The translations under genes and the position numbers were made by a program. The notes under the pieces are model-generated. The model did not search any database and had not been told where the DNA came from. It worked only from the letters and a program-made list of their open reading frames with translations. Positions 1 to 12,479 of a stretch of 64,000 nt of DNA are shown piece by piece (position 1 is the first letter of the stretch; each line of letters begins with the position of its first letter). This DNA comes from Colletotrichum lupini (Eukaryota > Ascomycota > Sordariomycetes > Glomerellales > Glomerellaceae), in contig NC_064675.1 of NCBI RefSeq assembly GCF_023278565.1, positions 5,022,001 through 5,086,000 on the forward strand. The letters are read 5' to 3'.

Positions 1-2362
1 CCTATCCAATGGAAGTTTCCGTCTTTCTGCTCTCTGCCTCGCTGAGGCTGTGATACCGAAGAAAAGAGTCTGAACTCTGTAACCGAACAGCCGCCGTCGT
101 CCTGTCCTGCCCTCGGCGGCGGCCTCGTCTCTGGGCTGTCAGATCTCGCCCTGGGTGACCCATCCCCCGGCTGTTCCCAGTAATTGCCTGCTACTACTTT
201 TGGCGCAGAGGGCTGGCTCATCTCTGGAGGCGAGAGCCTCCTGGCGTCCTGTGCTTTTTTTTTCTTGCTTGCCTTTCCCTGCCTTGCTCCCCCTCCACCC
301 TTGCAACGAAATACCGAGACTCTGGTGCTGCTTGTGCCCTGTGGTGCTGTGCTTTTTGGGTTCCTTGCCTAAGTGGCTCTCCGGATATTCGTGCACTCTG
401 TACGGAGTACAGTCAGCATTTCCAGTCCACATAACACATTCCTCACGAGAACCCAAAATACCCTCCACTCAAATTTGTGTAGGCAAATTCCGATCGACTC
501 TCGGCCGGGATCGTGGGTTTCCGTGGGTTCGTTGAGAGTCAGTCTGGCAAATGTCGATTGCAGATCATTCCATCATTCCAAGCCCACTATAGAACATCAT
601 CATCGCCGGGCCGTGCTTCTCATTTGACAATTGACATGTAGCCAATCTGTTGAACCAGGCCAATATCCTTACCGACAACTGGGTCTTCGATCATTAAACC
701 CAAGCCCACCGACCTGAACTGCCCTAGTCTAGAACATGATGTTTCTGAACCATACTTCGTACGTCTTCGGTTACTACCCACGGAGTACCGACGGCTTGCG
801 CGACATGCCACTGCCACAGCCTGCGTTTGCCCGTTCGTGCCCTTTTCTAGATGCGGCCATCACCAGCCAACCACCGGTTTCAGTTTGAACCACCATCTTT
901 TCGAGCAAGAAAAGCCGCCGCCGCCCTTTGTGGTGCCCGCGGCTCCGGCCTTAGCCGCCAAAACATGCTCGGGATACACGCTGTCCTTTCGCTGTCTTTG
1001 CCCTTCTGAACACGCCGTAACTGAACACAGCCTTCTTTGTGGCTCCTTCCCTCGGCGGCAACGAAACGCTGCGGGCGCCTGTAGTGTGTCCTCCTCCTCC
1101 CCCTCGAGTCCATTATCTCTCTCTCTATTTGCACTCATCAGCTCGAGTTTGTCCCTCGGTCTCGCCGCCGGACCCCCAATTGCGGTATTCAGTTGCGCGC
1201 GGCCAGACAAGCAAGGCAGGATGGAGACCTTTATTTCATTTGTCGGAAACAGGTACAGAGGGCTCAGTATCCGTTGGAAGTTGATGGGCCCCCTACCTAA
1301 GTCGGTAAGAGCCACTATAGAGCTACACCCGATCTAGAATTTGCAACTTCTCCATAGAGTCCATTCTCTCTCCTAAATCAAGGGACCTTTTGGACGAACG
1401 AAAATGGAGGTATCCGACTTTGGGGCTCAGTTTGACCTATACTACGGATATTCCGTTCCACGTACAAAGAGCCGCCCACCCACTCTGTAGGCGCAGGCTT
1501 TTATCTGTCGGCGGCTGACCGAGCAGAGGGGAGACGCGTCGTAGCCAGTCCCGTGGGATAATTCGACGTTCGTCTCCATTCTGTGACCCTCGTCTTGCCA
1601 GGGATTAGGTTGCCAGTCACCCCAATTCACACTTCTCACAGGATAACGGCTCGCTACATCTTTCTCGAGTAGAGAGGACTCGACATCACGAGTCACATGG
1701 AAAAGATACTCTCTTTTCCGGTGGGCTGATTGTAAGAAAGAAAGAAAAAGGGCCAATCTCCCAGCTGGCACCCAAGGTTTATCGCTTGACAGGTTGAAAG
1801 CGGCTAGGGAATTCGATCGACTCTGGCCTCGTGGCAATACTAGGAACCAGAGACAAGATTGACAAGCCACACCTAAAGGCAACATTCCAGAGTCTCCCAG
1901 GGCGGCAGGCCTACCAGAGAGAAAGAGAAACCGAAGGGGGGCACTCAGGGGCAGACGGGGGGTGGTCGGGTTGTCTTGTCAGGAAACCTTTTTCCCTTTG
2001 AACTGCTCTTTTTCATTCAAGTGAGGGCGAAAATCCCGTTCTTGACAACCAGAGACATCCCTCCTCCAGTCTTGCCAGCCAGATCCCTGCGCGTCCTCGT
2101 ATGGGAGATGCCGAGGCAGGGCAGAGCCATCGTGGCTCCTCCATGGATGATACCTCTACCTGACGGAGGGACGGCTATAATGATCGATATTGTCTCTTTT
2201 TCTTCTTCCTTTTGCCAGAATTAGGAACACTATAGCCGGCGGCTCGTATATGTGTGTTCCTCTATTTACCCACGCTCACCGTTCGTCAATCTCTCGCAAG
2301 ATAGATGGGATATCCACCGTCCCTCTTCGTCCCATGTATTGACTCACCCATCCTCCTCCATG

Positions 2363-2378
2363 CCCCCCCCCCCCCCCC
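2363..2378. repeat. C16 homopolymer
   Basis: An uninterrupted run of 16 C in non-coding sequence. It is one of several G/C homopolymers in the window. Confidence 0.9.
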
Positions 2379-5300
2379 GGTCTCATACTATAACGGCGGT
2401 GATGGTGGGGAGAAGAGGGGGGGAGGACACCGGCGTCATCATTTGCATCATCGCGACAACAAAGCAGTTGAAAGAAACGACGTTGACGTTGAAGAGCCTG
2501 GACGCGTTGGTCACATGGAAAACGGAGAAATAAAGAACGCTCGGATGCTGATACAACATCGTGATCCTGAACGACAAGCAGAGCCTCCTGTTTTTCCCCC
2601 TTCCCCTTGTTGGATCACCGCATGAACTCCAGATGGTAACCCCGTCTTTTTTTTGTTTCTTGACAACGGGTTGGACGCTCGCAACGCAGCAGGGTCATGT
2701 TTGCGGCAGACATTCGGCAAGCGGCAACGTAACACGGCGCGGGCGCCCAGCCAGCTCATCCCTAAAACATTCTCAGACTTGAACCAGCTCATCGCAATTT
2801 CGCGATCGTAGATCAGGAAAATAAAACTCGGTAAAAAAAAAAACTGTTAGCGGGAAACGACCTGCGAGTCTGCGACAAAGTAAGATCACGAGACTAGGTA
2901 CGGACACAACAGCGTAGTAGTGTGCGATCTTGCATTCCCTCCAAACCCTTTTAGCCATGACATATACTATGAGAGCTTTTCCCTATGGTTTTTGTTTTTG
3001 TTTTTTGTGGCTTGCTCATCCCGCTGAAGGAGCACTGCAGCAAACGATTCAGGTTGGCTTTTGCCTCGTTCATACTGTGCTGCCTTGCCTCTCTTGGGTG
3101 TAAGTGTACAGTGTTCCCACGGTCGAGAGTTTTAAGAGGGAGAGAGAGGCAGAAACGAGTCTGTTGCGAGTCGCCGCCCCCACATCCTGCAGCTTTCCAA
3201 TCTGGCGCTGCATGGGAGATTGGGAGCGTCGGGCCCTTGGTGTGAAATTTGAAGCTATTTTCCTCGACGTCTTGGCAGAATCTGAAACGAACAGGGATTG
3301 AACACCCCCTGAGTCGTCAGGGGGCGTGCGCCTTGGGTTTGATCCACTCCCGCGAGTCCGAAAAAAGAAGTGGCAGCGGCAACCTGCGCCAGAGCTCTGA
3401 TTGGTCGCAAGGTTGACGGTTGCGTTACGGAGTACTTGGGAAGTTGGGAAGGAGAATCACCGCCAGCTGGCAACCACTTCCACTTCGTCTCTGAGGTGCA
3501 GTCTTCATCACCAACAACCTGGGAAAACACCAAGAACCATCGGCGAGCACCTCGGCTTCGGAAGGCAGGCCCAGAAGCACCAGAATGGAGAGTCCGGGGG
3601 ACGGAGCCCTGATCACCACAGACCCAGCCAGGCCCCCTTCCTCGGAGCGAAGCAGGAAGGGAAGATCCAATGATCACCAGTTTCCTATCCGTATTTTGTA
3701 ACAAAATAGTGGCAAAAAGAAGGAGCGGCAACTGCGCCAGAGGGGGGGGATGCGTGGAAAGGGCAACCAAGGATGGGATATCGAAAAGTCGGTCTGTTCA
3801 TCCCGCCAACACTCCCATGCCCTGCTTTTCCACAGGGAACATCCCATTCTGCCATCTCTTCCCTTAACTCACCTACCGCAGTACGCATGCGACATTGCTT
3901 CATCATCTTTCTTCACAACTTACTCACTCCTCTCCTCTGCAGCATGCGCCATGCCCGCGTCTATTTTGGGCGTCTATCTTCCGCAAATTACGACTCTGCA
4001 GGTGACCCTTTCCGGCGTACCACCGATACTCATTACCTAAGTACAGGCTACAGAGGCTATCAACTCTCTGCGCGCCTCATGTACAATCCTGCCACAGGCG
4101 AGCATTCTTGCTTCTTTCTACTGCTCCAGGGCTCTCTCTCAAGTTTCAAAACGAGCCACTGGCGCCCCGGCAGATCTTCCACCTGAAGAGGAAATGGGGC
4201 CTACAAGAACCCTCAAATGTCGTTAACCCAGACCCCTTCCCCTGGTCACAGTCTGTGTGACCCTTCTGCCCAGTAAATCCGGGGCTGTTTTAGCTGCCCG
4301 GACTCATCTGCAAAAGGACGGCCGGCCGTTGATACATGCTCAAGTCAGTGCCAGTTTAAGCCTCGTTCGGAATTCCCGTTTAATGATGAGCCTCATCAGC
4401 TTAGGGCTCGCCGGCCCAGAATGAGAATGAGCAGAAAATAAGGGACATTTTTTCCAGCGCACATCCAAATCTTATCGAGCAGCACCAAGTAATCTAACAA
4501 GAAATCTTGTTTGAACCTAGTGGCTATTGCTACCCAATTATGTCACTGCCATCCTGAGCGTCACGAAGAAACACCAGGCGCAAAAGGGCACGACAAACTT
4601 CTCGTCTCCGTCTCTCCCCCACCGTGCGCGATGAAGACGATGGCACGATGCACATCATCCAGTTCGCATCCAACTATGCCATTCCCGCCCACTCCGTCCC
4701 GTCCGCCATTTCGGTCGGTGGGCTTAGCTCTCCCGACTCCCGAAATAAACCGTCACCTCATTTCGTCCCGTACGGTCCACGGATACCGGGCGACGCGTAT
4801 CCTTCGTACAGATAAAGCTTGTGCCAGCGCGTACAGAGTACGTGCGTTCCTTTCAACGCATAACGGTTAATATCAATAAGGCATTCAAAGTCAAGCCCCC
4901 CATTTCCAGCCGGTGCCCCCTCCACGTCCGTCGTCACGGTACGCTGTGCTGTCACGGGTGGGAACCGTGGGAAGGACCTTGGACCATCAGGCGAACCTCT
5001 CGCGTTCACATCTCTACCTAGTGTATATCAAGGCCCATGACAATATCTCCGCCCGATCTCGATCCTTCGTTCGACGACCTTGGACCTGCCATCTCCACCG
5101 TCTTCGGGTGTCTGCCCTAATATCAATCTACGCCGGAACTCTGCTTCAACTCTCCAACAACGCGCACCCATGTCTCGAGAGTCTGAACTTCTGAAGGCCC
5201 CCCCAGTCCGTTTTAATTTGCCAAAGGGGCCCTACTCAGCCGAGCCTCAAATTCATTGCCGTTTTAGGACGGTGCCTGCCCCGAAGACTGTGTTATTGCT

Positions 5301-7903
5301 CCTAATTCTGATGCCCCGTCGCCCCAGCAATGCAAGACGGACGTTCAGGCAATAGGCATTGACCAGCCAGCCCTGAGCCGCTCTCCCAAGTTCTGGATGC
5401 GTAGCGAACGTGCCCATTGCTGTACTCTCTTGTCGACGTCGTTGCAACTAGCGCCTCGTCAGAGCCTCGCGCTCCAGTTCTCGAACTCGCTATTGTCAAG
5501 ACGGAGACGACGCTGGGATCGTTCCCGCCCTCCGTCTCCGTCTCGTCTCACCGACCGCGCAGCATTGCACCAACACAACGCACGCCGCGTCTGCTTGCTC
5601 AGCCCTGAAAGGCACACGCAAACATGGCGCTGTTGCTTCATGCATTCACGGTTCCTTTTCCAGTCCAGAATTTGGTCGGGCCATCCCAGCTTGTCTGCCC
5701 TCTGTCTGCGGCTCCTTGCAACCCTGCGGCCAACTCTATCTCACCCACGTCTCCCCGATCACCATCGCTGGACCACAGATATAGTGTTCAGATACGTACA
5801 GCGCCACTCTCCATCAAGTCCCGTTGTCCCAGCCTTGGGCTCTTTGCCGTTGAGGGTCGCGTTGGGCCTCGTCACCTTTACGGTTTCGAACAGATACCGC
5901 GTCAGAGGTTGACAGCAACGAATTCCCAATCGTCCCACCACGGGCCATATCAGAAGCCACCCGGGCGACGTTTTGCTCGTTGGTCTTCCTCTCTCGAAAA
6001 GGGCTCTCTACTCTTCTTGGTCGAGGATCCTCCTCGTCTCAGCTCCGTTGAAAGCACTGGTCTGTGTCTGTCGTCTGCCATCCCAAAAAAAAAGTTTGAC
6101 GATTTCTCTTTCGCCAAACTTGAAGTTGCGGATCAAACACGCGGTTTGCTAGCATGACTGTGGTCCCTCTTCCCTCTCCCCTCCCAGCCCCAGCCCCCAG
6201 CCCCCCCTTGAAGACAACCACCCCAGGCACAGGCACGGACACGAAACCGGCGACATGCTGTTTCAGCGTCCACCTTTCGTCCACTTCGTTCACGACCACG
6301 TCGCCCTAGCGACTATGCACGTGAGTTTCCGAGAACAACAGTAACGCAAGCTCACTCGGTTCGGTAACAGTGCCTCCCCTTGCTCGTGAATCCGTCGAGA
6401 AAGACATGGCACAATGGGTAATGATACACCGCGAGGTCCAACATACTTGATCAAGACGGGGCGTGATATCGGGCGCGGGCAGTGAGGTGGTTGTTTCCGT
6501 GACGCTCCCTCCACTACGTGATCCTAGCCCTCCTCACTATTGAATCTTTTCTTGGGACGCAGTTGTCCTTCGTCCGTTGCCGCCGTCGCTGCTGCCCGAG
6601 ACTACAAGGCAGGGCAAGGCAAGGTACCTCTGACTTTTGTCGATGCGTCCACTTGAACCTTCCCACCACACCAAACCACTCTCCTGGTAACACCACTGCT
6701 TGAGAACTTTAGTCTGGCAGTGCCGTGCCTTGTGTGCTTGTTGCTGCGTGTTCCTGCGGTGTAGTGTATTCTGTATGGTGTATGATGTGGACTTTTTTAA
6801 GGTTGACATCTGTAACCCGATCACGACAATCATTTACAGGGAGTGATCCACGGCCGGACAACCCCTCTTTCTGCCCGGCGCTGCGCGCAACACACGAGGC
6901 GGGACGGGCAAGGCATACTCTGGAGGTTCTACTGACTTTTCTCTGCTGCCTGACGTAGAAACCTAGGTGAAGGTGATGGAATATGTCACACTTAAGCTGA
7001 GCTTTACCACGCGCGGCCCCTCTCCCACCCAATCTCCTCTCTCCTCTCGCAGAGCTCTCAAGGTCTCTCCCCAGGAGCCCGCTCCGGTGAGATCGAGCTC
7101 GAAAAGTAAAAGGGATAGGTAGAAGGGTGAAGCTAGCTGACTTAGCTCGGGTAGAAAGGGAGTAAAGGGCGCCACCAAGCGACTCGGGAAATCAAGGGTC
7201 CTTTTCCCAAGATGAACGAAGTCGAGACCATACGAATTCGAGCCGCGGCCTAGCATATCCCCGGAATCTGGTTCAGAATCGACTAGTGTGTGGGAAATCT
7301 CCCGTCCGCTGGCGAGGGCGGCGACAAGTGGAAAAGAGAGTAGGTGCTGCTGTAGTAGTAGTCTTCGTAGACGGCGTGTGTGGAAAGTCCCGTGTCCGAT
7401 TAGGAGTCCTGATTCTTCGCTCTCCGCCCGTACGCCCGCCCATGCGCCCCCCGCGCCCTCGGCCGCGCCAGCTCTGCGTTAGACCTGTTTGGTGTCGGTG
7501 AGAGTGTTTGGAGGAGGCTTCTTGTTGCGATTTACCTACCGAATGCGGAAAGTCTTGCTTCCAGCGGGCGGCGGATGGCGATAACTCAGTATGGATCGGG
7601 GGGTAATGAGGATGGAGAGTTCATTGAGTACACGAGGGTTCGAGTCGAGTTTCTCTCCCCATCCAAAGGCTGGATCAATATTATCCCATTATTTGTTACG
7701 TATGTCATCATGTTCCTTCATAATAGATACTACATAGAGTCGTGTGAATTGCCCGTAATGAGTATTATCCCTCGAGGTGCCATTAATACCTGGTGAACAA
7801 GTTCACTTTATACGCCCCCGGGAACAAGCCAAGTCAAATCATGTTTATAGTTCCTTGAGAGTACTAGCTCGTTCAAGAGCCGTGGTATGTTAAAAGGTAA
7901 ACT

Positions 7904-7930
7904 GAGGCGAGGTGAGGTGAGGTGAGGTGA
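7904..7930. repeat. GAGGT pentanucleotide tandem repeat
   Basis: About five consecutive copies of GAGGT (first copy GAGGC) in non-coding DNA. Confidence 0.85.
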
Positions 7931-10900
7931 ACTATCAAGTGGCTCTGTCCCCCGTATCCCCGACGCCGATCTTGCTGAGGCGGGGCTCGGAGGGGAGGGG
8001 GGTTGACCACCGGGTGGTGCGCGCCGGCCAGTATCCCCGCTTTTTACGTTTGGATGCGCCGGCCTGGCCCGCCGCCGTCGGGTCATGCATGAGTTTGAAG
8101 ATATTTTGCAGCTGTCCTCGATGTCACCATTCTCTGGCGGAAGAGGTATTTGTCGTGTCGCTTATGTTTAGTTATTGCATTCCTTCTTTGATGAGACTGA
8201 GTGTTCATTCTGGTTCTGCTTTGGTTAAAGAGCTAGGTACGTCATGGAGGACCAGGGCGGATAGGATATGAATACCTTACTTTCAAATAGACGATGGCGG
8301 TAAACAGCAAGGAAAATTTCATAATAACTGCGCTTAAGCGATGAGGTTTCGGCGGCTAGGCTTTGTCTCCTTGTCTGCCTTGCTTGGTTATCGTGTTCTC
8401 TTTGACTGCGCGCGAGGGGGGGGGGGTTGGGGTTTAGCCAAAGCTTTTTTCCTGTTAGCTGGCCGGTGAGGTCGGTTGCAATTGATCTTTCTACAGACTT
8501 TCGAGCAAGTTTACAGTCTTTGTGTACCTCAAGCGCGCGCATAGGGCGAACCCTTTGTGTTCTTCGATTTCGACCTCGAGTCGTAAGGGGCCGGGGTCGT
8601 TCGAGAGGATTCGTGAAAATCTGGTCGAAAGGAGCAAAGTGCAGCTTAGACGTTAAGGCGGCGGCGGAGGCAGCGGTGGTATTGATGGTATATACTTCTC
8701 ATGAACATGTACTCTGGTAATGACGAGTCTCTGGGTACCTAGTGGCTATAGTTTTAGAGACGATAGGTCTGATGGGAATTTCACTACCTTCCTTTTCATG
8801 ATGAACAATGAGCTCAATTGAGCATGAATATTGTGAAGTTTCGACTGGTATATGATGCTTTATCCCCTCCGTTTCTCCTGCTTTTGAATTTTGACTGGCT
8901 TTTATTTTGAGTCTGCTCTGAGTAGGTGACTTATCTATGGACTACTTCATAACCATGAAGTCCTCACGTGCTTTTATAAGGGGCTGAACCTGTGTAAAAC
9001 TGGCATCGCCTGAAGGCGTACAGCCAGATTTTCAGCGGTCCTCGTACAGAAGCGTGAACGTTTTGCTATTGTATCACGATGCTCAGGTATTCTTGACTAC
9101 GTGGGTGCAAAGTTCGTACGCAGCGTCAGAAGTTTTGGCCCATTCTATCGCCACATGCCATATCTAGGGACGTGAGGGGAATAAATCATGATGTGTCAGT
9201 CTACACATGTTGGAAAAGCTGCCTGCTGTCAAAGTCATCTCAGATCCCTCCGTAAAATCTTGATCGAGCGTGCCCATCAGCTAGGTGTCTATCATTCATT
9301 GCGCTTTGTGTGGTTCGCGAGGACTTGACTGGAACTCTGGGGCTGCGAGGCCGTCAAACGATTGTACGATTCCATTGCCTATAGTCAAAACACAACTCAA
9401 ACTATGCCGAAATTAATCTGGAAGCAGGAGGGATTCGCTGAGGGTCGCTGCTGATAAGGCGTCTACGCACACATTCGCAAGACATAACGTACTTGACCAC
9501 GAAGTGCGTGCCGTTTCTGATGCCATAATACATCATCTCTGAACTCTTTCCAGGTATCTTTTGTAGTCTTTAGCAGCGTTACTTGACCCGGTGGCTTTCC
9601 TAAGAAGTCATGCACAGAACTCGGTTACATTTTACCAGATTTTTGGTGAATGGCTAAAGCTTGCGTCATACGATCATTGCCAAAGTGACCAAACTCCAGC
9701 CTTATTCAACAAACAAAAGCCCTATTCAGCGGTCTTACCGGGGCCCTCAATGATCTCATCAACTACAATGTTCAAGTTAGATCACAATCAGGGAGCTATT
9801 CAAGTCCCAAACCTCATAAAGACGTCTCTACCCTTGATACCCTCTGTGAGCCCGAACCTACCTATGCGGGTTGGGGGGGGGGGGTCAAAAGAGGCCCTTG
9901 CTTCTGCCTATTAATGTACTATGCTGTATACGCATCTTTCTGCCCGTATAATGGAGGGAGTCTGTACCAATAGTAAAATGACCTCTGAGGTCAGCATTAA
10001 TATTCAAAACCACGATACTCTGGAACATCTGTTCTAATTCTCCTCTGTTCAAGTATTCAGAGTGATCATATAAGTACAGAGTGGGTCGATTCTGAACAAG
10101 AAAAATAGAAGGAGGAAGGAGCTGTGTGCCCCGGTTGTACTATACACACATACTGATGTGGCTCCTAAATGTTCCGGGAGGTGCCTATGAGGCATAAGGT
10201 CATTGAGCGTGCAGTCTGTTGGAGCACTAATGAACCCCCCCCCTAACCCGCGTAGGTAGTCTTGCGATGGAGTAGACTAAAGTCCGAGAATGCTGGATCG
10301 GATACGAGGTTGTTGAATTTCCCCTGGGCATTTTGTTGATAAAAGTCACAGGGCAGGAGAGACCAGAAGCCTGGCCACGAGCACTTTTACCTGGTCTCTG
10401 CAGGCTTTCTACGGCCTGTCTCAAGCGAAAACTCTGATGAAAGCACATACGGTAGAGAGACTAGATGTCTGTTTTAAAGCATAGAGAAGGAGTATGAGTG
10501 ATCACTGCCCTGATACAGAACCATTCATGACCGAGACCTGTCTCGTCAACATCCGTCTTCCATCACAAGAAGGCAGTCAAGCTTTCCAACCAAACACCCT
10601 TGGCAACAATCAATACTGAGGATAAAACAGTCTTTTTTCTGTAGTTCTCCCTCAGTATTTGAAAATTTGGCAGACTTGAGTCTGTCAAAGATTTCGCGCC
10701 GTTTTTAAGAGGGATGTAACTGGCCCTCGAAATAAGTCTTGTTGACAAAAATCTATCCCAAGAGACTACTGCCCGGTAGACGATACTCAACGGAGTTGGA
10801 AGATGCCGGGAGTTCTTACACCAGGCTGACGAGGTGTGACGATGTAAAAGTAATTTTGATCATGTCTGCCTGGGAAAACTGCCAGTCAGAGGTCGAGTTC

Positions 10901-12029
10901 CAATCATCCTGGTTCTTACAGCACAGGAACCTGCCAGTGGTTGTAACACAAAGCAATTGTGATTGTTATTTTTGATCAAGAAACGAAAATCCCCCTTGGA
11001 TGAGCACTTGTATGGACCAGTGATTACCTGCCTCTCCTACAAGTTTCCTCTTCATGCGCATCTTCCTTCCCTCTGCCTCCCTCCCCAGTGTCATTGATCT
11101 GTGGCTCTTCACTCGGCAAAGAGAATGCTATAAAAGACTCCTGAGATCGGGAAGAGTAAGAATTCTGCGTTGCATCACATCGGATACCCAGACTACACAC
11201 ATCTGTTCTGATGCTGATGTGGATCGACACGCATGTTTTACTACCCTCGGAACACCTGACTACCTTTTGATCCGGCTCTTTTGTTCTCTGTGTGAACGCA
11301 ATTATGATATATGACAAATTGGAACCCACAGTAAGACTAGTTACGATAGTGCCGTTGAGAACTAACTTTCAGGCTCACAAGATCAGGTCGGAGGCGGGAT
11401 GAACATTTCCCCTGCCGGCTTGAGATACTATGAAAACCTTTATATGCCCCTTGATTTCCACGGTGACTTGACCCGATATCTGGCATTCGGAAAGGTGAGT
11501 TCGAATGACCCAGTCTCTCTATGAACTCACGTACTAAAAGGTACCGCCACTCCGCACATCGGTGGAACTAACGGAGAAGAAGACAATACGTGTATAGAAC
11601 TAGGAAAGCGCCCCTATTCCCGTAAGATATGAACTCAAGGCTCTATCATACGACAAATTCTTCATCTTTTTTCTCAGAGATCCCAATCTCAAACACCCAG
11701 AAGGACGACAGAAACGCCCCGAGCCTCGAAAAACCTCGACGAACACGAGCAAACCACAAAATGCGGTGATCAGAGAGGGAAAATCACACGCTCGATTCAA
11801 CGTTCTCAACCTTCACGACATTAGCGTTCGTCAATCTCACTATGAATCAATACGCTGCAGTTGAAGGACCTCCAAAAGCCTGTATGTTTTCGCCCTTTGA
11901 GTCAAACCTGGGCTACCACGGAGTTGACCTTTGCAAAGGTCGATTTGGCAAGCATGTTATCAATGGCATTTGGAGGATGGGTTCTTGGCAAGGCCATCTA
12001 AGCTCGCAATTAATTCCATCGCCACCAGA

Positions 12030-12479
12030 ATGTCAGAAACACCGCGAAAAACAGCTATCTTGGATCAATCAGCAGTGCCACCGTCCTCGGCATCAACACT
12101 ACCGCTCCTTGAACAACACGGGCCCTTGGATACCTCCAGTAAGCAAGCCCACCCACCAGCCTTATCAGCTCTACACCTCTCCGGAGATTCCCTCAGCCCT
12201 GTAGATTCAAGGCGGACAAACGTTGAACTGAGTTCAAGCCAAGATCTAGATGCTCTCCTCACGAGGTTTTTCTTCGCTCGCCGTGTCTCCGAAAAGCTTG
12301 GCTCGGACAAGAAACCTCGGATACCGGCAGAGCCAAGCGTACCAAGACTAACAGAACTTGTAGGAGTTCACAGATCGAATGGGTACTTACGATTCTCTCG
12401 CGAACAAATATCGTATGGATGTTGGCAGTTCCTTGGCGGACGAAAACCGCCCTCCCCATATCAGATGGGAATCTACTAA
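12030..12479 (+). CDS. Hypothetical protein, uncertain
   Basis: An ATG in fair context (AGAATGTC) opens 149 codons. The product is Ser/Pro-rich at the N-terminus and has a more ordered, charged stretch around residues 70-125 (including DLDALLTRF and ARRVSEKLG). The frame stays open upstream without an ATG, so an upstream exon is possible. A short frame starting with ATG at 11842 could supply one: it is followed by GTATGT at about 11882 and a TTGAC...CAAAG acceptor-like site near 11938, but that join enters a different frame. I recognise no family. Third-position bias is weak, so this may be chance or a decayed gene. It is kept only because it is the most coding-like frame in the first 17 kb. 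Confidence 0.25.
   Translation: MSETPRKTAILDQSAVPPSSASTLPLLEQHGPLDTSSKQAHPPALSALHLSGDSLSPVDSRRTNVELSSSQDLDALLTRFFFARRVSEKLGSDKKPRIPAEPSVPRLTELVGVHRSNGYLRFSREQISYGCWQFLGGRKPPSPYQMGIY

Noticed and set aside
837..1337. Overlapping long frames on both strands
   Set aside because: GC-rich non-coding DNA gives long frames on both strands at once; neither has codon bias or motifs.
3255..3770. 171-codon minus-strand frame
   Set aside because: No recognisable domain, and overlapping frames exist on the other strand; probably chance.
5170..5608. Short ATG frame at 5170-5355 and mildly protein-like frames just downstream
   Set aside because: Keeping a protein-like reading requires changing frame without good splice sites; could be a decayed gene but is not supportable.
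7572..7660. tRNA-like ACTCAGTATGG followed by GGTTCGAGTCG on the plus strand
   Set aside because: Spacing and stems do not form a cloverleaf; probably chance.
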